Shown here: in pieces, positions 23,231-36,300 of the stretch | Layout of the letters: each line of letters starts with the position of its first letter | Position numbering within the stretch: the stretch's first letter is position 1 | Source of the DNA: Paralichthys olivaceus | Lineage: Eukaryota; Chordata; Actinopteri; Pleuronectiformes; Paralichthyidae | DNA length: 64,000 nt | Direction of reading: 5' to 3' | Assembly (NCBI RefSeq): GCF_024713975.1 | Contig: NC_091112.1 | Coordinates: forward strand, 9,346,001-9,410,000 | Made by a program: the position numbers and the translations under genes | Notes under the pieces: generated by a model | Seen by the model: the letters and a program-made list of their open reading frames with translations, nothing else | What the model was told of the DNA's origin: nothing | Database searches by the model: none

Positions 23231-24400
23231 TTTAATTTCTCTTATTAATCACTGATTCTGAAAGAACACTGATATCTAATGGGTTTACTAACTCCTGCCG
23301 CGTTAATAGTCGCTAGTACAGAGTCTGGTGTCCAGCTAACTGTGGGGCCGAGCTACTATAAATCATAAAGGAAATGCTTACGAGCTAGCCTCTGAAGCTA
23401 ACTTCAGGCTAGTTCGACAAAACAGGACACTGGAGACCTGGTAACCTTTGTTCAGCGGGTATATTTACCTCAGATCCTCGGTGGATCTGTTTATTTGACT
23501 GAATGACAGCGATGAATGAATACATGTTTTACACCTTTACAACTGCAGGTTGAGAATGAGGCAAGAACTGATTATTACTTTCGTTATTGATTATTCTGAT
23601 GATTACTTTCTGAACTAATCGATTAATGCGTAACTGATGTTATTAAACCGTCAGAAATGCCAATCCTAACTTCCTGGAGTCCGGGGTGGTGTCTCTACAT
23701 TGTTAGTAGTATAAATAAAACAGTGTCACATCCTCTCAACTGACAAACTGAGGAATGTTTTGGTTATTTGCTTAAAATCGTCTGAATTTATCAAAATTTG
23801 ATTGCAAGTGTTCGATTTTTAACTTGTTTTTTTCATGCGCATTTCTATGTTGGTGGAGGGTTTCACCAGAGAATGAATTGGGTCTTTCCCTGTCCAACCA
23901 TCACACTTCTGCACCACACAGACACAGAGCTTAATAGAATTGTATACGCTGATTTGGTTTTACCCATGGAACCTAAATCTCCCTCAGATCAAAATTAGGG
24001 GAGATTTGGGAACTTTTGGAGGTGACTTTGGCCACATCTGTTTTGATACGAGTCACAGGGGGATGGTTTTCAGTGTGGCACCAAAGTGAGATGATTTGAC
24101 ACAGAATGACCCAAGGGTGTTAGAAAGAATCTATTATACCAAAAAGTAAAGTTCACACTATTTGTGGCTTTGCTTGAAGCTGCAAGTTTTTCAGTCAAAC
24201 TCTGCTCTCCTTGTATCTTGTTGACATTCAATTCTAACAGTGATAATTGCCCCCAGCCCAAGCTTAGTAAAATAAAACCTGTTTATACATGGTTGGATAT
24301 TTGACTTTCCCAGAAAATGAATTAATCAAAATTATTAATCATTTATTTGACAAAGAGTAACATTATTCTTTTTACAGATCAATTTTAAAACATCAGCATC

Positions 24401-26880
24401 ATGTTCCACGGGATACCAGTGACAGGAGTTGTAGGAGGAGGTAAGACAGTCAAATAAGTTTGATAGCTACAGTTTTAGATATCAGATTGTAGAAGCATCA
24501 ACGTTTCAACAGTAAATTATTCTAAAAACATGTCATTTTTTTTCCATCAGCTCCGGCCAACAAACCTGAGTTATATGAGGTAAAAACTAATATGTTTTTA
24601 TTCTTACTCTGATCTAACCTACCATTTATAAGGTTATTTCTACAAGATATTCCACTCGTTAGCCAGAGAAAGTCTTTAACCAAAAATCATATCTTTTCAG
24701 GAAGTTAAATTATACAAAAATGCAAGGGAACGAGAGAAGTAAGTGTGAAATACGTTTCCAGTTATCTAATCTGAACAAACTGCTACCCAAGGCTTCATGT
24801 TGACAATTTTGTAACGCTTCTTTATTAATCGTGTTCCTTAAGGTTTGATAACATGGCAGAGTTGTTTGCTGTCGTCAAGACCCTGCAGGCCTTGGAGAAG
24901 GCTTACATCAAAGACTGTGTCACACCTAATGAGTAAGTTATACCTATTTTTAACATGTTGTTTTAACAAGTCGGACAGAATACCACTCATGACTTTGATA
25001 AGAAGTTTTTATTTATGGTGTATTTTTCTGTTTCAGGTACACAGCTTCCTGTTCTAGACTCTTGGTTCAGTATAAAGCTGCATTCAAACAAGTGCAGGGA
25101 TCTGACGTGGGCTCCATCGATGACTTCTGCCGGAAGTACCGAGTGAGTTCTGAGCGCAGATTGCTTTTATCCCATTTGCACAATATTTTAAGATGCATTT
25201 TAATTCTCTGATGTTACCTGAGTACAGAGCTTGTCATATTGTTCCTTAGCTCGACTGCCCACTCGCCATGGAAAGGATTAAGGAGGATCGGCCAATCACC
25301 ATCAAAGATGACAAGGGCAATCTGAACCGCTGCATTGCAGACATTGTCTCTGTACGTCCACTCTTACTTCCATCATATTAAACAGTCAGTTAGAGTCTTA
25401 TTTTGGATGTGTTCCAGAATAAGGGTTGTTGCAGTCGTGTCTTTGCTTGAATGATTTATTTTGTTCCAATTTAGCAGCAAGTTACTGAAGTGCTTTCATT
25501 TAATTTGGCTGATCCTCTGGTCGGTTGCCAGCTGTGACCACTGCCAACTTTTAACTCAGCTCATACAATCAGACAAACGAATAAAATCAGAGGACAGATA
25601 ATTTGTTACCAGGAAAGGTTGTGTGCCCTGTTTGTGTTGCTGACAGTAAAAAATATTTCTTCTTTTTGCTGATTGCGTAAGTTTGAAAAAATGTTGAGCA
25701 TTTTCTCATTGTGTTTCACTTTCTCTCATGTTCTCCAACCTTTAGCTCTTCATCACTGTGATGGACAAGCTGAGACTGGAGATCAGGGCCATGGATGAGG
25801 TAAAGGGAAACGTGCAGACTGTTGGCAGACTCATCACACGGGCTACTTAAGCTGATACCTGACACTTCTTTTTCCTTTGGTCCAGATCCAGCCAGACCTG
25901 AGGGAGCTGATGGAAACCATGAACAGAATGAGCAACATGCCTCCAGACTCAGAGGCTAAGGACAAAGTCAGCCTCTGGTCAGTTAGAATGGACCACCCAG
26001 CATTTATGTTGTAAAGCTTAATGCCAATGCAGTGCAGGGTGCTATGCTACTGTATGTAAATGTAGTCACTGTGACACACACATACTTACTAGTACAACAG
26101 CTCTGACAAGTATTCTTCATTTGCAAGGTTTATAATGTTGTCAAAACTTTACAATAGGTGTTTATTTGACTTTATGTTTAATTGCTGAGGTCATAGTTAC
26201 TGGTGCTCTTTTATTCCATTGTTGTGAAATGTTTACTTCATAATAGGAAATGAAGTGGGTAAAACATTAGACCACTGTTAACTGCAAACTCACTAGAAAA
26301 CATGAAGTTAAACAAACACCTGCCTGAACGTGTCCATCAAACTTTTCTTTTCAAGGTAGAATTTATGGCTGAACTGTTTAATTGCATTTGATTAGATTTC
26401 AAAGGTGAGTGTGAGTGGTAGTCTGAGTTCACCTTTGATTGTGCAGCTGAGCAGTGTCAGACCTCTGTGAATTTCTTGTTGGAGTTCAATCTGGCAACCA
26501 TCACACCAAAAGAAAACTCACAAATTCATATTTATTTATGTTGGAGCACAGTGTTAATTGTCATAATAACTTGAAAAGTATTATGAAAAGCAGTGTGACC
26601 TGATGACTGCTTGCAGGCGCTAAAATCTCTGCACTGCAGTAGCATTGCACTCACACTGCTTCATGACAAACCTGCATTTTAAATCCACAATTCAGCTTCA
26701 CTATGTTCAACAGATACATTTTGTCGTAATTGCCATCTTTCTTGATCTCATCTCGTCAGGTTGACCACCCTCAGCAGCATGTCGGCCTCAGACGAATTGG
26801 ATGATAATCAGGTGCGCCAGATGCTGTTTGACCTGGAATCGGCCTACAATGCCTTCAACCGCTTCCTCCACTCCTCATAA
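24401..26880 (+). CDS. vps28: VPS28, ESCRT-I subunit; 9 coding exons, 223 aa
   Basis: Exons: 24401-24440, 24551-24579 (29-nt microexon), 24701-24738, 24843-24932, 25037-25142, 25250-25351, 25746-25799, 25886-25977, 26760-26880 (672 nt; human 221 aa). VPS28 joins TSG101 and VPS37 in ESCRT-I on endosomes, sorting ubiquitinated cargo into multivesicular bodies; its C-terminal four-helix bundle recruits ESCRT-II. The translation begins MFHGIPVTG and is nearly collinear with the human protein throughout: [70 protein letters not shown]. The N-terminal core is residues about 20-120 and the C-terminal domain about 125-223. The coding exon also has about 23 bases of 5' UTR before the ATG (exon from 24378). 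Promoter shared with AUNIP. Confidence 0.98.
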
Positions 26881-27905
26881 AAAATCTGTCCACCCTGGAA
26901 CCATGTGTCTGACTTAAAAACCTGCTAAGTTAAAATAATCTCTACTTCATCTTTTTATGGTTATTGTTAAGGAGAGGATTTGTCTGGGAACAGGTTTACT
27001 CTCTTCTGATTCTCCATTTATATCCTTATGTCCTTTCTTCACATTTGTTCCCTTTGTCCTTATTTATGTCGTGTACATCCACCACCACCACTGTTTGTGG
27101 TACATTGCGCTGCTTGCAGCCTCGTCCACTGGGCTCTGCCTGTGCTTTGAGATCCTCCATCGGCCTGTTTTCTAGCCAAACGTGTCTGATAAATACTTTA
27201 ACACTGGCTATTTGATTCTGATTTTGACAAAACAGTTTGCTAACTTTGTACTGTAGTTTAAAAAGAAAAGGTATAATTTTATACTTGGATGTTGCAGAGC
27301 ACCAACACAGAGGCATGAATCAATTATATTGGGTAAATTCTGCCCACAAAATAAAGGTTGCAACAGCAACAACCTTTGTATTATTGGAAAGATAGAAATA
27401 TATTTTTTCCTTTTTGGTACCCTAAATGTATCCACTATCCATCACTGGGGGACAGTTTTGTGTTCTATGCACCATGATTGTGTTCTATTACACAGGTTTT
27501 GCTGGAGATTTATTCCATAGTTCATTAAAAAATAAGCTGAAAGTTCAACTGATCAAATGGAGCTGAAATAGTTGTTGGGAAACATTATCAGTCTGCACTC
27601 TAAATGAATCATTATATAGAAACTGTGGTGGAAGTTAATGTTTTTTTTCATTTGTCTACAGTTTGTCTTCTGTTAACACGCCTAATCCATATTTCCTTTA
27701 GAAGTGAGGGTTTGGCCACATGAAGTGGGCAAAAGAGAGGTGGACACCCCCCCTCCTTATTTTGCTTACTAAATATGTTTCAACCCTCAAACACCAGTAG
27801 GGAGAACATATTTATTAAGATTTATCATGTAAATAATAGTTTTGATTTTTAAATAAAAGCATGTAACATCTTTTTAGAAATAAAGTTGAAAAGTCTACCT
27901 CTGAC
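26881..27905 (+). other. vps28: VPS28 3' UTR
   Basis: About 1 kb of AT-rich non-coding sequence after TAA 26878-26880. Signals AATAAA near 27350, 27852 and 27880; the last pair are close together and likely mark the main end near 27,900. Confidence 0.6.
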
Positions 27906-28671
27906 TTTGTGTCTGTGTGAATAAGAGGGAAATGTTTTTATTCATTTGGGGAGTCCTAGAGGACTTGGCATGCATTTGAAGAGGCATGTGTGGATCTCTT
28001 CACCTCAGAAAACATGACCCATTGTCCTCTGTGTGTTTCCCTTGTGCAGACTAAGGGGTCATCTTTATGATTTCCCTCAAATCCAGCTCATAATACCCAC
28101 ACTTCACATGGTGAGATTGTCAAATCACAGGGTCCTCTTGGTGGGACCAAAGTGGCCATGGAGGATTTGGCTTCCAGACAGACCTCCTGTCTCAATTGGG
28201 TTGGAAGGTTTGATAACTCTCAGAGATGGCGCCTCCTCCTCCAGTTTTGTGGTGGTTTGTGTGATTCTGCCTCTCAGCAGCAGGTGAGAGAGGGTTACTT
28301 GAGCATTACCAACAGATCAATCCACAGAAGTCATGGTTCTGTGACTTATGCCAGCCTTAAGGCAATGACACGCAGGTAGGTCACAAGGTAACACGTGACT
28401 TTGTTTATAAGATTTCCTCCTGCATGGAGAGGAGCCATATTGCTTTCTGCTCCGGAGATCTTTATGGCATACATGGCATACTATTGGTTGGGGACTTGTG
28501 ACCTGCACAAAAAAAGAACAAGTCAACATGCACTGACACCGACAGTCATCCAGGAACTCACAGGAGCGTTTGTGTTGCGGCTCCTTTAAGAGGCAGGCAG
28601 AGCGTGTTCGTTACCAAGACGACACAAAAATGACACAACTCCTCGGTTGGTGTTTGTTTGTCAGCAGCAGC
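27906..28671. other. VPS28-MAPK15 intergenic region, probable MAPK15 promoter side
   Basis: No supported exon. The last part (28560-28671) leads straight into the minisatellite. Where MAPK15 transcription starts cannot be read from the bases. Confidence 0.4.
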
Positions 28672-29110
28672 GAGGAAGTCTTCAAACTCACATCTCAGCT
28701 GTACAACAGAGAGGAAGTCTTCAAACTCACATCGCAGCTGTACAACAGAGAGGAAGTCTTCAAACTCACATCTCAGCTGTACAACAGAGAGGAAGTCTTC
28801 AAACTCACATCGCAGCTGTACAACAGAGAGGAAGACTCCAAACTTACATCTCAGAGAGGAAGACTCCAAACTCACATCCCAGAGAGGAAGACTCCAAACT
28901 CACATCCCAGAGAGGAAGACTCCAAACTTACATCCCAGAGAGGAAGACTCCAAACTCACATCCCAGAGAGGAAGACTCCAAACTCACATCCCAGAGAGGA
29001 AGACTCCAAACTTACATCCCAGAGAGGAAGACTCCAAACTTACATCCCAGAGAGGAAGACTCCAAACTTACATCTCAGCTGAACAGAGAGGAAGACTCTC
29101 TCTCAGCTGG
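28672..29110 (+). repeat. Minisatellite with 39-bp and 28-bp units upstream of MAPK15
   Basis: Four 39-bp units (28672-28710, 28711-28749, 28750-28788, 28789-28827) begin GAGGAAGTCTTCAAACTCAC and alternate CATCTCAG / CATCGCAG, so the unit pair of 78 bp was duplicated. Then eight 28-bp units (28828-29051) begin GAGGAAGACTCCAAACT, then one 36-bp unit (29052-29087) and a broken end. The 28-mer equals the 39-mer minus 11 bases (GCTGTACAACA). The array has no stop codon in any plus-strand frame over most of its length, which explains three overlapping open frames of 159-185 codons. It ends about 240 bases before the MAPK15 ATG and is probably 5' UTR or promoter-proximal. Confidence 0.97.
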
Positions 29111-29351
29111 ACTCATAACAACTTGAAATGTGGACACATTCCAGCAACTAGACGGAAAACTAACCTGCTGCTTCCTGACCCCACCCCGATGAACCAAACT
29201 GTGACTGATCAATGAACTGGATGCTGCAGCTCTGACCAAACCTGGTTTTTGGACATTCAAAGTCTGTCGATCTCTATCTATCGTCTGTTGGATATAATCA
29301 AAGAGCACGATGGAGACTTCAGCTTGAGGAAAAGTAGGAGCTGTTGGAAAA

Positions 29352-32300
29352 ATGAGTAAAAAATATGAATCATCAAACGTGTCTGAGGTGGAGGAGCATA
29401 TTTCTCAGAAGTATGAAATCAAGAAGAGACTTGGGAAGGGGGTGAGTCAAGTGTATTATTATTTAAATTGTTGAATATTGAATGTCACTGATTTAAATGA
29501 TTAATAACTTAACAAAATGAACGCCTCTCTCATTAATGCACAAAATCACTTTCAGTTCCATTTCAGTTTTGTTGCACAACCCACATTTAGTTTCACACCG
29601 TTACTTTTCTACCTCAAAAAGAAATTCCTAACATACTCCAGACTTAAGGTCCTCAGTGAAAACCAGTGTTGCAAGCAAAGGGGTTTATTAACTCTGGCAG
29701 GACAAACTTTTCTATCTGCAGATTAGCTGATTTGTGTGTGTGTGAGGACACTTGCTCCCTTCAGAGTCCCTTACCCCTTTTGTTTTCCTCTCTGCCGGCA
29801 CAGTCACAGCCTGCAGGGCTAAAAACAGCCTGGTTTTCTTTCCACAGCCTCTCCTCCTCCACAGAGACTGCACAAATTGGTGCTGTGGTTTCTAAACATG
29901 CAGGTGGGAACTGCTGCCACGTAGACAGGTCATATTGGCTCATCAGGCGTACCTGAGGGTGACTGTGACTCAGGTTACACAGCTGTTCAACCGGTTCACA
30001 GTTGACAGAAGGGGTGTTTGCATCCTGTGCAGAGATGCTTGAGGGCTCGGTGCTAAACGACTGTAGAAAGTCATAAAGTGGTTCCACAGGAAAAGTTTGC
30101 TTTAAATTGTTCTGTGGTTTCGTTTCTAACCGATTCTCTTCTCTGTTTCTCTCACCTGGGTTTGACAGACAGTTACCAGTGTTGTCTAAATCTGATCCAC
30201 TCCCTCTGATGACAGACTTTTCCTCATTTCATTACAATAACAATATTCTCTGATCCTCTGATGCTTGTCTCCCCTCACCATAAACAAAGCTGTAGCCACT
30301 GTCGTGGACACAGAGGTCACGTCCTTAAAATATCTCTGGCAGAGTAGAGAATATGATCATACAGGGGAACTCTCAGCTGTTTAAAAATTATTTTTATAAA
30401 GGTATGTTTTACCATTTACCTACAGTTAAATGTAATTAATTAACCAAAGTAGTAAAAATAGCTGAATTTATAGGTTTCTCTACAATTATCGGATTATGTA
30501 TGACATCAGTATTTCTAAAATCCTGGCGACAGCCCTGTTTACAATGTTCCCCCCATTTTAGTTTGCTCTATATATCTTATGTTTGTTTTCAAGTTTAGTT
30601 TTTTCCCATCTGCCAACATAGAGGCTGGATTAACGTATCCTTTGTCTGTCTCAGGCCTATGGCATCGTATGGAAGGCAGTCGACAGACATAGCGGAGAGA
30701 TCGTGGCTGTGAAAAAGATCTTTGATGCCTTCAGGAACAGGACGGATGCCCAGGTGTGTACTGTCTGATCTACAAAAGAAGTTATTATTATAATTATCTA
30801 TAAACTTTGATCGTGATGACTGTAGAGCCACCATGTATGAATCAGCTCACTCACCGGCCCACATAAAAAGATGCGTTTGGTTAATGATTACATGTTTAGT
30901 CTGTGTTTAGTCTGCCGAGTTTATTGCTGCAGGTTGTTTGTGAGATTCATAATATGACTGATGTGTTTTTTTTGTTTTGCAGCGGACATTCAGAGAAATC
31001 ATGTTCCTTCAGGTAATGAAAAAAATCTGATCATTTCCTTAGTTTAAGACAGACCTCAGTCCCACTCTCTAACTTCTCCATAATTTATTTAGTATGTTTT
31101 AACTTTACAAAGTATTAGAGACAAACTTCTCATGACAAACAGGAATCATCAGTGAATGAGCTCCATCAGCGATTTGCCATCTCACAAGTGAAAGTCCACA
31201 TAAAATGCTGTTTATACTCCATTTATCCATTAACAGTATATGTTAATTGCTGTACTTATTAACAGTCTGTAGCTCTGCTCATATTACTGCAGCAGTAATA
31301 CCCTGACCTTCCTACTGTGACACAACACAGTTATATTTCCTTGAGTGTTTCATCATTTTTATTTTCTTGCGTTACATATTCCTGTCTCACTCATTATCTG
31401 CTGACCTTCATACGTGTGCCACCGCCCAGTAATCAGCTGCTGTCATCATCCGGTGAAACTCCGGTTTTGTAGTGACTGTTATGTAACCTCTGTTGAAACG
31501 ACTCCTGTTGTTTGCACAACCCTGACCCAATACCTGCCAGTTATTATAGGTCAAACAGTAGCCACAGTGCACAGTATGTTCTCTGTTGTTTCACTCGCTT
31601 AAACTCTCTTTTCTTTATGCAGGAGTTTGGTGATCATCCCAACATTGTCAAACTTCTAAATGTCATCCGAGCGCAAAACGACAAAGACATTTACCTCATT
31701 TTTGAATATATGGGTGAGTGTTTATTGCTCGACATGCGGAGCTGCTCAGTTGTGACACACAAATAATCAGTGCTGATGGTGAGGGCTGCAGTGGCTCTTC
31801 TCAGTTTTACTTGGCACTGAAAAAGGCTGAGGTGTGTGTGTGCTTCTTGCTTCCCTCGGCCGCCTGCTCCCTCTTACTGCTGAGTCCACACATTGGCCTC
31901 CCCCTCTCTGCAGTCTAATCCATGAGTGTGCACCAGCATCACAGCACAGACCTCCACTGTTTCTCTCCAACATCTTGTTTCCTGGGTGCCTCTAAGTGTG
32001 TGATTACTGAGGAGGGCTTGCACTCCAATCATGGGCTGATATTACTATGGCAGCCATATTAACAATAACATGTGCTCTCTGCTCTGATCCAGATTCTGAC
32101 CTGCATGCAGTGATTAAGAAAGGCAACCTCCTGAAGGACATCCATAAACGTTATGTGATGTACCAGCTCTTCAAAGCAGTAAAATACCTGCATTCAGGAA
32201 ACGTTATCCACCGAGACCAAAAGGTTTGCCACTGACTCTCTCAAATGGATAATACTTAGGAATAGTAATATAGATAAAACATGAAGCATTTGATCACATA

Positions 32301-35300
32301 TTAACTTTTTTTTGTTCTGTCTAAATGCAGAATGCACTGTATACTGTACTAGAATAGTACTCAGCAGAGTACACACCTTTGCCAAGGCCCATCAGACCCT
32401 TATCAGTCAGACTGCACCAATTGCTCACACTCATAAATATCAGTTCCCTAAATGTGCCTGTTTTTTTCATCAAGATCCATAAATTATTCTGTGGGATAAG
32501 GTTTTTAAAAAATGAATGGGTTCTGACCCCCCCCCCCCATATAATAAATGGCCTTTGGATTGATATGTGAAAATCTAACTTTTATTGTCCTTGTGAAGAT
32601 TGTTTCTCTCTCCTTTGTTTCCCACACAGCCGTCCAACGTGCTGCTGGACACCGACTGTGTGGTCAAGCTGTGTGATTTCGGCCTGGCCAGATCACTCAA
32701 CCAGATCCAAGAGGACAGTGGGAATCCAGCGCTGACAGAGTATGTGGCGACGCGGTGGTACCGAGCCCCTGAGATCCTACTGGGGTCCACAAGGTATTGA
32801 CTGTTCTGGCTGACACATCTTCAACATGGCAAAAGGAATGGAGGAACAGAGTGCCTTTTTTGAGACTGTAACAGGAGTACGTCTCGTCCAAAGGTACACT
32901 AAAGGTGTGGACATGTGGAGCCTCGGCTGTATCCTGGGAGAGATGCTGCTGGGAAAAGCCCTGTTCCCTGGGACATCCACCATCAACCAGATAGAGAAGA
33001 TCATGAGTGCCATTCCACACCCGAGCCCAGAAGGTGACAAACAAAACCTCAAACTATTAACACTTTCATTTTACTTAATTATTAACCTTTCTTTTTCAGA
33101 TGTTCTCGCCATCAAGTCTGAATATGGATCCTCTGTCATTCAGAGAATGTTACTGAAGTAAGAAAATATTTTCCTCTTTTTCTATTCTATTGTGGAGTTT
33201 ATGTTTTACTGTTTGTAGCATATTTTTTTCTTTATCAGGTCGTGTAAATCTGTTCATCTAAGTCACCAACAACACACATATTGCATGTCATTTAGTCAGC
33301 TCACATACAAAGATTTGTTTATACATGAATGCAGACTGTGTACAGTTCATGCTTGGCCTCTTTCTGACTTTGTCACTCCTGGTGCAAGGGGAATTAAAAG
33401 AGGAGTGACGTTAACATATTATTTCCCCTCCACTGGGAAGGTGGTGGGGCTCATTACATGCTCACAGCAACAGATTATTGCAGAGATGCAGTGACGTAAC
33501 AGTGACAAAGCAAAATCATAAACCAAGCAACAGCAGCTTAAATAGGCTATCTTGTTGCAAATGGTTCATTTGTTATTTGTTGTATAAGAGATATTTGAGA
33601 TGGCATGAAGAGTCAAATCCTCTACTTGGACTTGCTTGCAGGCTTTGCAGTATTTCAGAGCTTTGCATAGAACAGTATGTGTGTATAATGTAAATATCTG
33701 TACTTTAAAAGGACCAGTTAGGTTTTATTTAACTCTTTGTAGTGGAAAACTGAAAACCTTAATTTGGTTTCATATTTAATTTCAAATCTCATGTTGACCC
33801 CCTGCTTGTCTTTTTTTTTTTTAGCTTTTTTGTATTTAAATCTAACTTATCCTTTCTTTGCCAGACCACAGGTTCCTCTAGAGGATCTTCTCCAGCCGTC
33901 GGTGCCTCCTGATGCTCTGGACCTACTGAGGGGTTTGTTAGTTTTCAACCCAGACAAGCGTCTGACTGCAGAGCAAGCCCTCCAACACCCATATGTAGCC
34001 AGGTACCACGGAGCACGCATTCAGACTGATTCATGGACTAGTAACTGTGGTCAGGTTTTTTCCAGATTATATTAGAGATGTCTGTTAGTCTAATCTGTCT
34101 TTTCTTATTTAAGAATTTTGCCTGTTCTGGAACAGGATGTGTAAATGTGTATGTGTTTTTATTTATCTTTTACTGTTTTCTGTCCCTGAGGTTCCATAAT
34201 CCAGCGAAGGAGCCAGCTTTTTACTATGATGTAGTGCTGCCAGTGGACGATGGGGTACAATTATCTGTGGTTCAGTACCGCAACAAACTTTATGAGGTAG
34301 GAAATGAGTCAAAGATGATCAGGAAGCATGAAGATTTAACTGATTTTTACATAATAGATCATCTTACATTAGGTTTACTGCAATAAAACTCATTACTCAG
34401 TAGTTATTCCATCACACTGATGAAACCGTCTGCATCTTCCTTTTCTTTACCTGCAGATGATGCTGGAGAGGAGAACCAATCAGGGGATGTTAAGACTGAT
34501 CCAGCCGAAGGACAGAGACTGTGTCAGTAGCAGGGAGAGGCCCAGTGTGGATGATAAAGTGGAGAAGGGGCCGGTGGCAGTGAATGGAGATGGTCATGGA
34601 GACAATGAGGGGAAACCTCTGCAAGAAACGTCTGATGAGAAAAACCACGTGCCTTCGCATGCAGCCGTTGCCAACCCTGTACCTGTGAACGTATCCACCC
34701 AGCCGGCTGCGGAGAAGAGTCCATTATCAAGCCCAGCTTTAGGAAAACCCACATATAATCCCATCACACATGCCCCAAGTATGTCTCTATTTCCACAGGT
34801 CCCACACCAAGCCTGTTGTTAAGTGCTTTTTAAGTTTTAACTGTAATATATATAAATATAGCATGTTGAAAGTTCTGAAAGCTTGTAATTATTTTTGCTC
34901 AAATTTGAAATCTTGTTTATTTGCTCTTTTATCAGATTGTAATTTAAATAGACATTTTGTGAACTTTAGACTTTTTTCATTTAACATTTCAGTATCTAGC
35001 TTCTTTTTAAATGTTTATGTATGGTTGTATTACTCAAATTAAGATACTGAAAAGGTATTGCTTAGGTGTCAATGCAGAACAAATTACCACAAAAAGATAC
35101 AGAGCCCTAGATCCATGCCTTCACAATAAAATGCAGACACATGCATTTTCCATAAATCTATAATTTTCTCATTCAGAAAACACAAACCTCATCTTCTCCT
35201 CATTCAGATGGTTATGACAGGAGTCCGGCTGCTCCTCCGCAACACCACCACTCTACTGCAGCCAGTAGGACACTTTTGGGACAGACCAGTATTGGAAATG

Positions 35301-36031
35301 CAACTACACCACCAACAGAGGGCGCTACCACAGTAAGCACCAGACCACTGTCCACTTACTGTTCACTTTTGTGTTCTTTTGTTGTTATGTAATCTTGGTG
35401 TATATTATTTTTACACCCTTTTTATTTTTGATAATTCGCATTCACTCCCACGTTGACTCACTTTGAACCTCATTCTGTCTCTTCTCCCTCCTTTCATTAG
35501 TCCATGGACCAGATTCTCCAGCGTGGTCGCTCAGCCCCTGCGGCTCATAACCGTTCCTTTTCCTTGACGCACAACCAAACGCAGAACAACCTGCTGGTGC
35601 GTAAGGATGAGTCACCTTTGACCTCTGGACTGTCTGTCACATCTGCACGTCTGGTCAGTTCCCTGCACCTCATGACATGTAATATATGCAGGATGCATTT
35701 TCAGGCTGTTTTCATGCATGAAATGTAGATTTTAAATATAGAAAGCAAGAAAATTCATGGATAATTTAAGGTTTTAAGGAGCTTTACATGTAATGGCTGT
35801 TAGGACATGTCTAAATTTCTTTTTATTCCCATGCAGAACCAACGCTCCAACCCTCAGGTCCATGAGGCTCGTCCCCCACCGCGGTTCAGCAAGAAAGTAT
35901 TTCAGAGTAACTGTAACGTGGCAGCTGCCGGTGACCCTCGAGCCAAGCTTGGTAGTTATTCCCAGGCCTATGGCACGATCAGTAAGACTGAACTGGACAA
36001 TCTGCTTCGAAATCGTCCTTCCAACAAATGA
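29352..36031 (+). CDS. mapk15: MAPK15 (ERK7/ERK8), atypical MAP kinase; 14 coding exons, 613 aa
   Basis: Exons: 29352-29441, 30655-30753, 30983-31012 (30-nt microexon), 31623-31713, 32093-32223, 32630-32793, 32894-33033, 33100-33157, 33865-34002, 34191-34296, 34457-34778, 35208-35332, 35501-35653, 35837-36031 (1842 nt). It is a self-activating kinase of basal bodies/cilia, autophagy and genome stability. Seen: glycine loop [12 protein letters not shown] (27-38), catalytic Lys in VAVKK (about 50), HRDQKPSN (143-150, with the Gln typical of MAPK15), DFGLA (163-167), activation loop TEY (183-185), RWYRAPE, CMGC insert region, then [15 protein letters not shown] (Tyr348) aligns with the human LC3-interacting YQMI. 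The C-terminal tail (about 350-613) is Pro/Ser/Thr-rich, with [12 protein letters not shown] and a conserved-looking end [13 protein letters not shown]. Introns 6 and 7 are only 100 and 66 bp. The ATG is the only start before [11 protein letters not shown]. Confidence 0.95.
32352..32510 (+). repeat. Decayed interspersed repeat, copy C (MAPK15 intron 5)
   Basis: 'gagtacacacctttgccaag', 'gcccatcagacccttatcag', 'cagactgcaccaattgctca' and 'tcaagatccataaattattc' parallel copy A at 14515-14690 ('gagctcacacctccaccaag', 'gcccaacagtccttatcctt', 'gtgcaccaaatttcacacac', 'ccatgaattatt'). Confidence 0.6.
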
Positions 36032-36300
36032 CTGCTGTCCTGTCAGTGGTTACATAGAGCCTGGGTGGCACGTGTCTAAACACACAACAAAGTCTGTCTT
36101 GTGATAGGATGATAGGCTGGTGGTAAACTGGAAGAAATGGATTAAGGAGAAACAGGTCAAACACATCTTGTGCACTGTGAGTGTAACAATGGAGACATGG
36201 ATTTTCATTCTCTGTCTGTGACAGTGAATAAATGTTTGTACAACCCACTGTGGCTTCATATTACATTTATCAAACTGTACCAGCAGTAAAATAAACTATA
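36032..36300 (+). other. mapk15: MAPK15 3' UTR
   Basis: Starts after TGA 36029-36031. AATAAA near 36227 and 36290. The remaining 350 bases up to the GRINA promoter are AT-rich with no exon. Confidence 0.6.

Noticed and set aside
28558-28875. Minus-strand repetitive frame (VVQLRCEFEDFLS repeats)
   Set aside because: Antisense shadow of the minisatellite.
28672-29110. CRISPR array
   Set aside because: Direct repeats are head to tail with no unique spacers, in a vertebrate genome. It is a minisatellite.
32205-32223. HRDQK instead of HRDLK as a sign of a dead kinase
   Set aside because: Human MAPK15 also has HRDQKPSN. The catalytic Asp, Lys and DFG are all present.
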